Positions 58,289 through 64,000 of a stretch of 64,000 nt of DNA are shown here, piece after piece. The stretch spans positions 1-64,000 of the forward strand of contig CANRMX010000002.1 of NCBI GenBank assembly GCA_947631855.1, given 5' to 3'. The notes below the pieces were generated by a model. The model searched no databases. It saw nothing but the letters and a program-made list of their open reading frames with translations, and was not told the origin of the DNA. The translations under genes and the position numbers were made by a program. This stretch comes from an uncultured Clostridia bacterium (GTDB lineage: Bacteria; Bacillota; Clostridia; Oscillospirales; Acutalibacteraceae). How positions within the stretch are numbered: the stretch's first letter is position 1; every line of letters begins with the position of its first letter.

Positions 58289-59032
58289 TCAAAGTTTTTG
58301 CGCGGCGTACACCAGCCGCTGGCTGTCGGGCTTCGGAGGATCGAAAGTCAACTCGTGGAAGGTTTGGATCGCCCCAAACCCGGCCTTTTGCAGCATGGCC
58401 TGAACTTCCTCCGCCGGATAGGCCCACTCGCTGAAATGCTCTGTGCTGCGGGTATAGCGCCGCCCGTCCAGTGCGAAGAAATCCAGCGTGATGTCCACCC
58501 GGTGGTGCTGGGCCGCGACCCGATTCTGCCACACGCAGTAGACGTTTTGGGTATCGTAAACAAAGGTGTTGCCGCCCAGCACCGCATCGTGCTTGTAGGG
58601 CGTGTTCATGTCGAAAAAGAAATACCCACCGGGATTTGTAAAGAAAGATACCTTGTCAAAGGCCCGTTGTAATTCTTCCGGCCCCGCCAGATGATTGAGA
58701 CTGTCCAAGGTGCAGAAGGTGGTATCTACCGTCCCGTACAGGTCCAGCGCCTGCATCTTCTGGCACAGGAACAGGATATCCGCCCCGGCCTCCGCGCACT
58801 TCTCCCGGGCCTGGGAGAGCATCTCCACGCTGCCGTCGATCCCGTACACATCCACGCCCCGGCGGTAGAGTTCCAGCGTCAGCGAGCCCGTCCCGCAGGC
58901 GAGGTCTAAAGTCAGCCCCGGTTCATGGCCCACCCGGCGGGACAACTCCAGCCAATAGTCCGCCCAGCGGGCATAGTCCACATTCCGGGTGAGGGAATCA
59001 TAATAGGCGGCAAAATCGGCATAGGCAGGCAC
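58289..59032 (-). CDS. Class I SAM-dependent methyltransferase
   Basis: A 247-residue methyltransferase with the Rossmann motif I LTLDLACGTGSLTLELYRRG, motif II VYGIDGSVEMLSQAREK, and TTFCTLDSLNHL; the C-terminal half holds a beta-rich section (YVFDMNTP, VDITLDFFALDGRRYTRSTEHFSEWAYPAEEVQAMLQKAGF) common in the methyltransferase 25/31 group. The substrate is unknown. Start is GTG 59032; a Shine-Dalgarno AAAGGAG lies about 12 nt upstream, rather far. It sits between lysA and hslO in one strand-consistent run. Confidence 0.85.
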   Translation of the reverse strand: MPAYADFAAYYDSLTRNVDYARWADYWLELSRRVGHEPGLTLDLACGTGSLTLELYRRGVDVYGIDGSVEMLSQAREKCAEAGADILFLCQKMQALDLYGTVDTTFCTLDSLNHLAGPEELQRAFDKVSFFTNPGGYFFFDMNTPYKHDAVLGGNTFVYDTQNVYCVWQNRVAAQHHRVDITLDFFALDGRRYTRSTEHFSEWAYPAEEVQAMLQKAGFGAIQTFHELTFDPPKPDSQRLVYAAQKL

Positions 59033-59055
59033 GTCAAGGCACGCTCCTTTACAAA

Positions 59056-60354
59056 TCAGATGTCACAGCGGATCAAGTCCTCATAGGTCTCCCGACGGAT
59101 TACCAGCCGGTGGGTCCCGTTTGAAACCATCACACAGGCCGGGCGGGGATTGCGGTTGTAGTTGGAGGCCATGGAGTAATTGTACGCCCCGGTGGAGAGC
59201 ACCGCCAGAATATCTCCCGGCGCGGGCTGCTGCAGGGGCATGTGCTCCCCGATCAGGTCGCCGCTCTCGCAGCACTTCCCGGCGATGGTGGCCGTAAAGT
59301 TTTTGCCCTTGTCGGCTTTGTTGGCGATCAGCGCCGTATATTCCGACAGATACAGCGCGTACCGGGGATTCTCAAACATCCCGCCATCCACAGATACATA
59401 GCTGCGCACCCCGGGGATCTCCTTGATGTTCCCCACAGTATAGAGGGTGATGCCGGCCTCGCCCACCACGGAGCGCCCGGGCTCGATGTAGATATCCGGC
59501 ACCGGCAATTCCAACGCGGCGCACCGCTCAAACACCGCGGCAGACACCGCCTGCATATAGTCATCGTAGGGCAGCGCCCGATCCTGCTGGGTATAGCGGA
59601 TGCCAAATCCGCCGCCCAAATTGAGGGAAGACAGCGTAAAGCCAGGATGCCTTACGGTGATCTCTTTATAAAAAACCAGCATCACCTGGGCCGCGTGGAC
59701 AAAAGGCTCCGTCTCCAAAATCTGAGAGCCGATATGGCAGTGCAGCCCCGTAAGCGCCACGTTTTCCAGTTCCAACGCTCGATCCACCAGGGCCATGGCC
59801 GCGCCGCTTTGCAGGTCGGTTCCAAATTTGGAATCCAACTGTCCGGTGCGGATAAACTCGTGGGTGTGGGCCTCGATGCCCGGCGTGATGCGCAGGGATA
59901 TTTTCGCCACCTTCCCGGCGGCCTTGGCAAAAGCATTCAGCCGCTCCAACTCGGCGGGATTGTCAACCACGATGTCGCCCACGCCATGGTCCAGCGCCAT
60001 TTGCAGCTCGGCGTCCGTCTTGTTATTTCCCTGGAAATGGATGCGCTCTCCCGGAGCGCCCGCCTTCAGCGCGGTGTAGAGTTCGCCGCCGGAGACCACC
60101 TCCACGTCCAGCCCTTCGCTGAGGACGATCCGCACGATCTCCATGCAGCAAAACGCTTTGCTTGCGTAAAGAGGTTTGCCTTTACAGTTGTAGTATTTCT
60201 GGAAAGAGTCCACATAGCTGCGGCACACCCGGCGAATCTCATCTTCGCTCATTACGTACAGCGGCGTACCGTAAATTCCGGCCAGCTCCACCGTATCGCA
60301 TCCGCTGATGGTCAGATGCCCCTTGTCGTTCTCGGCCAAGCACTGTGCGGTCAC
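59056..60354 (-). CDS. lysA: Diaminopimelate decarboxylase
   Basis: PLP-dependent last step of lysine synthesis. The 432-residue fold-type III enzyme shows YASKAFCCMEIVRIVLSEGLDVEVVSGGELYTAL with the PLP lysine, RITPGIEAHTHEFIRTG, GLHCHIGSQILE, LNLGGGFGIRY, YIEPGRSVVGEAG and GKCCESGDLIGEHMPL. The start is GTG 60354, overlapping the engB stop in GTGA, so translation is coupled. It completes the asd-dapA-dapB route although located 12 kb away. Confidence 0.96.
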   Translation of the reverse strand: MTAQCLAENDKGHLTISGCDTVELAGIYGTPLYVMSEDEIRRVCRSYVDSFQKYYNCKGKPLYASKAFCCMEIVRIVLSEGLDVEVVSGGELYTALKAGAPGERIHFQGNNKTDAELQMALDHGVGDIVVDNPAELERLNAFAKAAGKVAKISLRITPGIEAHTHEFIRTGQLDSKFGTDLQSGAAMALVDRALELENVALTGLHCHIGSQILETEPFVHAAQVMLVFYKEITVRHPGFTLSSLNLGGGFGIRYTQQDRALPYDDYMQAVSAAVFERCAALELPVPDIYIEPGRSVVGEAGITLYTVGNIKEIPGVRSYVSVDGGMFENPRYALYLSEYTALIANKADKGKNFTATIAGKCCESGDLIGEHMPLQQPAPGDILAVLSTGAYNYSMASNYNRNPRPACVMVSNGTHRLVIRRETYEDLIRCDI

Positions 60355-60956
60355 GCTGTCACTTCCCTTTCGGTTTGGTTTTCCACGGCCTGTTCCAGAA
60401 TGCTTTGCAATTCCGACAAGCCATCTCCCTTTACAGCGGAGAAGGGCACAAAGTCCACGCCCGCCTCCTGAAACAGCTCCTCAAAAAGCGCCGTCTGCTT
60501 TTCGGTCTCCGTCCGATTCAGCTTATCCGCCTTGGTCAGCGCCACCACAAAGGGCAGCCCGGCGTCGATCAAAAAATTGATCATGTCCACATCGTCCTGG
60601 GTGGGCTCATGGCGCATATCCACCAGCTGCACCACCAGCGCGATCTTCCGCTCGGCGGCGAAATACCCCTCCACCAGTCTGGCCCAGCGATCCTTTTCGC
60701 TTTTGGAAACTTTGGCGTAGCCATAGCCCGGCAGGTCCACCAGACGGCACTCGTCCATCCGAAAAAAGTTGATGGTTGCCGTTTTGCCCGGCGTGGCGCT
60801 GACTCTGGCCAGGCTCTTCCGATTGAGCAGTTTGTTGATGAGCGAGGACTTGCCCACATTCGACCGGCCGGAAAACACGATCTCCGGCAACGTGGCACGG
60901 GGCAGCTGATCCGCCCGGCCGGCGGAAAGCTCAAATTCTACTTTCTGGAAATTCAC
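60351..60956 (-). CDS. engB: Ribosome biogenesis GTPase YsxC/EngB
   Basis: Essential GTPase of large-subunit assembly. The 201-residue protein has G1 FSGRSNVGKSSLINKLLNR, G3 DLPGYGYAKVSK, G4 TKADKLNR and G5-like PFSAVKGDG. GTG 60956 has GGAGG upstream. It follows lon by 17 bp, the conserved clpX-lon-ysxC order of Firmicutes, and overlaps lysA. Confidence 0.96.
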   Translation of the reverse strand: MNFQKVEFELSAGRADQLPRATLPEIVFSGRSNVGKSSLINKLLNRKSLARVSATPGKTATINFFRMDECRLVDLPGYGYAKVSKSEKDRWARLVEGYFAAERKIALVVQLVDMRHEPTQDDVDMINFLIDAGLPFVVALTKADKLNRTETEKQTALFEELFQEAGVDFVPFSAVKGDGLSELQSILEQAVENQTEREVTA

Positions 60957-60973
60957 AGGCGCCTCCGCTTTGT

Positions 60974-63406
60974 CTATTGGTAAAGCTCTCTGGCTTTATT
61001 GATCGTCTTCACCGGCTCCACCCCGTGGGTCAGCGGGCTTTCCGCAGGATCGGGCCGGGGCATCCGGGTGAGGGCAGTTTCCAGCACGGTGTCCACTTTC
61101 TTCACCGGGATAAACTGCACGTTCTTCTTGACGATCTCATCCACTTCCGCCAGATCGGGCACATTGTCCGCCGGGATCAGCACTGTGGACATGCCGTTCT
61201 TATAGGCGGCCATGGTCTTCTCCCGCAGCCCGCCGATGGGCAGCACCCGGCCCTGTAAAGTGATCTCACCTGTCATCGCAATGTTGGAGCGGACGGGGAT
61301 GCCGGTCAGCGCCGAGGTGATGGCCGTGGCCATGGCGATCCCGGCGGACGGGCCGTCTTTGGGGACGGCGCACTCCGGCGCGTGGAGGTGGATATCGCAG
61401 TTCTCGTAGAATTGCGGGGAGATACCCAGCGCCGCGGCCCGGGTGCGTATGCAGGTGATAGCGGTGCTGGCGGATTCCTTCATCACGTCTCCCAGGGAGC
61501 CGGTCAGCTGAATTTTCCCCTTGCCCTCCATCACGGCCACTTCAATGGGCAGCAGCTCGCCGCCCACGCTGGTCCAGGCCAGGCCGTTCACCAGCCCCAC
61601 CGTATCCTCCCGGGACACGTTGTCCTTCATGAATTTCCGGGGCCCCAGCAGTTCTTCCAGATTCTCCGGCCGCACGGTGTACCCGGCGAAATCCTCCTGC
61701 CCCACGGCCATCCGGGCCACCTTGCGGCACACCGTGGCGATGCTGCGCTCCAGCGTCCGCACGCCGGCCTCCCGGGTGTAGCCGTCGATCAGCTCCGTCA
61801 AGGCGGCCTTGGTGAATTTCAGCTGGGCGGCTTTCAGCCCGTGCTTCGCCAGCTGCTTTTTCACCAGATGTTTCGCCGCGATATTCAGCTTTTCGTCCAG
61901 CGTGTAACTGCCCAGCTCGATGATATCCATCCGGTCGTACAGCGGCCCGGGGATGCGCGAAGCGTCGTTGGCGGTGGTGATAAACAGCACGCCGCTCAGA
62001 TCGAAGGGCAGGTCGATGTAGTGGTCCGTAAATTCGCTGTTCTGCTCGGGGTCCAGCACCTCCAGCAGCGCCGAGGACGGGTCTCCCTTGAAATTCATGC
62101 CCAGCTTGTCGATCTCGTCCAGCAAGATCAGCGGATTGTTGACCCCCGCCTGCTTCACGGCGCTGATGATCCTGCCCGGGATTGAGCCCACATAGGTGCG
62201 CCGGTGGCCCATGATCTCGGCCTCGTCGCTGACGCCGCCCAGGGACACCCGGACGTATTTCCTCCCCGTGGCCTCGGCGATGGACCGGGCGATGGAGGTC
62301 TTGCCCACGCCGGGCGGACCCACCAGGCAGATGATCTGCCCGGTCTGCCGGGGCGCAATGCTCTGCACCGCCAGCAGCTCCAGGAAGCGATCTTTCACCT
62401 TGTGCAGGCCGTAGTGATCCCGATCCAGAATTCGCTGGGCGCGCCGAAGATCCAGCCGTACCTTGGAGGCCGTGTTCCAGGGCAGCTCCAGGCAGGTGTC
62501 CAGATAGGTGCGGATCACACTGGCCTCGTGGGAGCCGTAAGGCATGTGGAACAGCTTGTCGCATTCCTTCAAGAGCTTTTCCTCACAGACGGCGTTCAGA
62601 TGCAGCGCTTTCACCTTGCCGCGCAGCTCGTCGGCCTCCTGCTGGGGATTGTCCTCCTCCCCCAATTCGCTGGTGATGGCCCGCAGCTGCTCCTTGAGGT
62701 AATATTCCCGCTGATTTTCGTCGATCTGCGCCTGCGCCTTTTGATTGATCTCCTCCTCCACCTCCAGGATCTTGATCTCCTCGGTGAGCACGTCGATGAA
62801 CTTCTGCATCCGCTTGAGGGGCCGCAGCTCCTCAAGTATGTACTGTTTGCGCTCGACGTCCATGGACATATTGGAGGCCATGTAATCCGCCAGCCGGCCG
62901 CAGTCCTTTTCCTGCAGCACGCCCAGCAGCACGTCCGGCGGGATGTGCTTGAACAGCCGCAGATACTGGTCGAATTTCTCGTGGACGATGCGGATCAGCG
63001 CCTCGGAGCGGTAGGATTTCTTATAGGTCAGCACCGGCGATTTCCGAATGCTCCCCTGCAAATAGGGATTCTCCTTGAGCACGGTGACGATCTCGCCACG
63101 GCACAGGCCCTCCACGTGCAGCTTGATGCCCTCATCCGACCGGTGCAGCACCTGCTTCACCTTGGCGATCACGCCGACTTTATACAGGCTGTCGCCCATG
63201 GGCTCGTCGTCGGACATATCCACCTGGGTCACCAGGAAGATCAGCCGATCATGGGACAGGGCCTCGGAGACCGCCAGCATGGATTTTTTCCGCGCCACGT
63301 CGAATTGCAGCACCATGCCGGGGAAGAACACGATCCCACGCACGGCCAGCACCGGCAAAATCAAGTCGCTCACAGGGCGGTTGTTGTCATCAGGTAAATT
63401 TTGCAT
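60974..63406 (-). CDS. lon: ATP-dependent protease Lon
   Basis: AAA+ serine protease degrading misfolded and regulatory proteins. The 810-residue protein: N-domain ([21 protein letters not shown]), AAA with Walker [21 protein letters not shown] and Walker [14 protein letters not shown], and the Ser-Lys protease domain with [24 protein letters not shown] (catalytic Ser) and [16 protein letters not shown] (catalytic Lys). RBS AGGAG precedes the ATG. Between clpX and engB. Confidence 0.97.
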   Translation of the reverse strand: MQNLPDDNNRPVSDLILPVLAVRGIVFFPGMVLQFDVARKKSMLAVSEALSHDRLIFLVTQVDMSDDEPMGDSLYKVGVIAKVKQVLHRSDEGIKLHVEGLCRGEIVTVLKENPYLQGSIRKSPVLTYKKSYRSEALIRIVHEKFDQYLRLFKHIPPDVLLGVLQEKDCGRLADYMASNMSMDVERKQYILEELRPLKRMQKFIDVLTEEIKILEVEEEINQKAQAQIDENQREYYLKEQLRAITSELGEEDNPQQEADELRGKVKALHLNAVCEEKLLKECDKLFHMPYGSHEASVIRTYLDTCLELPWNTASKVRLDLRRAQRILDRDHYGLHKVKDRFLELLAVQSIAPRQTGQIICLVGPPGVGKTSIARSIAEATGRKYVRVSLGGVSDEAEIMGHRRTYVGSIPGRIISAVKQAGVNNPLILLDEIDKLGMNFKGDPSSALLEVLDPEQNSEFTDHYIDLPFDLSGVLFITTANDASRIPGPLYDRMDIIELGSYTLDEKLNIAAKHLVKKQLAKHGLKAAQLKFTKAALTELIDGYTREAGVRTLERSIATVCRKVARMAVGQEDFAGYTVRPENLEELLGPRKFMKDNVSREDTVGLVNGLAWTSVGGELLPIEVAVMEGKGKIQLTGSLGDVMKESASTAITCIRTRAAALGISPQFYENCDIHLHAPECAVPKDGPSAGIAMATAITSALTGIPVRSNIAMTGEITLQGRVLPIGGLREKTMAAYKNGMSTVLIPADNVPDLAEVDEIVKKNVQFIPVKKVDTVLETALTRMPRPDPAESPLTHGVEPVKTINKARELYQ

Positions 63407-63472
63407 ATCTGTACTCCTAAAATCAGTGAAGACTGCGATCGGCGCCGCCGATAACAGCCTTCCCGTTGGGCT

Positions 63473-64000
63473 TTATGATGCGGAATCGCGCCGGTCCCGA
63501 CGGCGGGACTGGCCGGTCACTTTGATCTTGACGGGCTTCCGGTCCGGGTTGTAGACGATCTCCGGCTCCGCGCCGTTCTGCACCGTCTCCTTGGTGACGG
63601 TCACCCGCTCCACCGTGTGGTCGCTGGGCACCTTGTACATCAGGGGCACCAGCATCTCCTCCATTACGGAACGCAGTCCGCGGGCGCCGGTCTTGCGCTC
63701 CAGCGTCCGGGCGGCAATGGCAGCGAGGGCTTCGTCGGTGAATTCCAGATCCACCCGATCCAGACTGAAGAGCTTCTTGTACTGGCTGACCAGAGAATTC
63801 TTCGGCTCCTTCAGGATACGCACCAGCGAGGCTTCGTCCAGCGGATCCAGCGAAACGATCACCGGCACGCGACCCACCAGTTCGGGGATCAAGCCGTATT
63901 TTACCAGATCGTAGGGGGTGACCTCCCGCATCCAGTTGGTGGTCTCCTTCTCCGTCTGGCCGATCACCTTGCCCTCAAAGCCCAGGGTGGTGGAGGCGGA
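63473..64000 (-). CDS. clpX: ATP-dependent Clp protease ATP-binding subunit ClpX, 3' part
   Basis: The C-terminal ~175 residues of ClpX are inside the window; the 5' end lies beyond 64000, so the ORF track's start at 63967 is artificial. Visible: SASTTLGFEGKVIGQTEKE, TPYDLVKYGLIPELVGRVPVIVSLDPLDEASLVRILKEPKNSLVSQYKKLFSLDRVDLEFTDEALAAIAARTLERKTGARGLRSVMEEMLVPLMY, the sensor 2 and small domain of ClpX. The GAR motif (KTGARGLR) and GLIPE match ClpX. The Walker motifs and N-terminal zinc finger are outside. Confidence 0.95.
   Translation of the reverse strand, partial: SASTTLGFEGKVIGQTEKETTNWMREVTPYDLVKYGLIPELVGRVPVIVSLDPLDEASLVRILKEPKNSLVSQYKKLFSLDRVDLEFTDEALAAIAARTLERKTGARGLRSVMEEMLVPLMYKVPSDHTVERVTVTKETVQNGAEPEIVYNPDRKPVKIKVTGQSRRRDRRDSAS

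Overview
The window reads as a chromosomal, housekeeping-rich segment from a GC-rich, Gram-positive, endospore-forming bacterium of the Clostridia (most like the Oscillospirales; this placement is inferred, not proven). Support comes from ctsR-mcsA-mcsB-clpC behind paired CtsR operators, a tyrosine T-box leader, YtvI- and CwlD-type sporulation proteins, meso-diaminopimelate genes, a TSCPD protein, luxS, TTGACA/TATAAT promoters with strong AGGAGG ribosome binding sites, and the order recN-argR-nadK-tlyA-dxs-folD. I see no prophage, insertion sequence, CRISPR array or rRNA operon.

Layout. 1-9.5 kb: end of a tRNA-Ser, asnS, a PurF paralogue without its nucleophilic cysteine, a type Ic aspartate aminotransferase, a YtvI-like permease, a small XRE regulator, pncB, the RNase P RNA and a RodA/FtsW-type SEDS protein. 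9.6-20.2 kb: fhs-tsaE-tsaB-rpiB as a tightly coupled operon, upp, tRNA-Gly and tRNA-Cys, a dehydrogenase/TIM-barrel pair, YitT, an HD protein with an ABC ATPase and permease, and a TSCPD protein. 20.2-25.4 kb: a hairpin-rich gap, a tiny Cys/Gly-rich membrane protein, then the heat-shock operon ctsR-mcsA-mcsB-clpC. 25.5-35.7 kb: a tiny lipoprotein, an S1-domain protein, a cyclophilin lipoprotein, tepA, uppP, ftsK, an MBL hydrolase with DUF3006, cwlD and radA.

35.7-41.5 kb is the most irregular part: two tyrosine recombinases facing each other, a DUF1835/DUF3658 protein, a membrane protein, a ~560-bp AT-rich gap, a small membrane protein with a hairpin over its ribosome binding site, and the eroded remains of an ABC exporter behind yajC. 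41.5-47.5 kb: tgt and queA (queuosine) with luxS inserted on the opposite strand, then asd-dapA-dapB. 47.5-57 kb: T-box-controlled tyrS, recN, argR, nadK, tlyA, dxs, folD and lgt. 57-64 kb: tRNA-Phe, -Asp, -Val, then hslO, a methyltransferase, lysA, engB, lon and the 3' part of clpX.

Functional themes are protein quality control (CtsR regulon, Lon, ClpX, Hsp33), lysine/diaminopimelate synthesis (asd, dapA, dapB, lysA), cell envelope (uppP, rodA-like, lgt, cwlD), one-carbon metabolism (fhs, folD) and tRNA modification (tsaB/E, tgt/queA). I found no convincing whole new system. The items most worth a second look are the nucleophile-less PurF paralogue, the ABC exporter relic with the adjacent RBS-sequestering hairpin, the palindrome in front of a tyrosine recombinase, and several unexplained structured intergenic elements.
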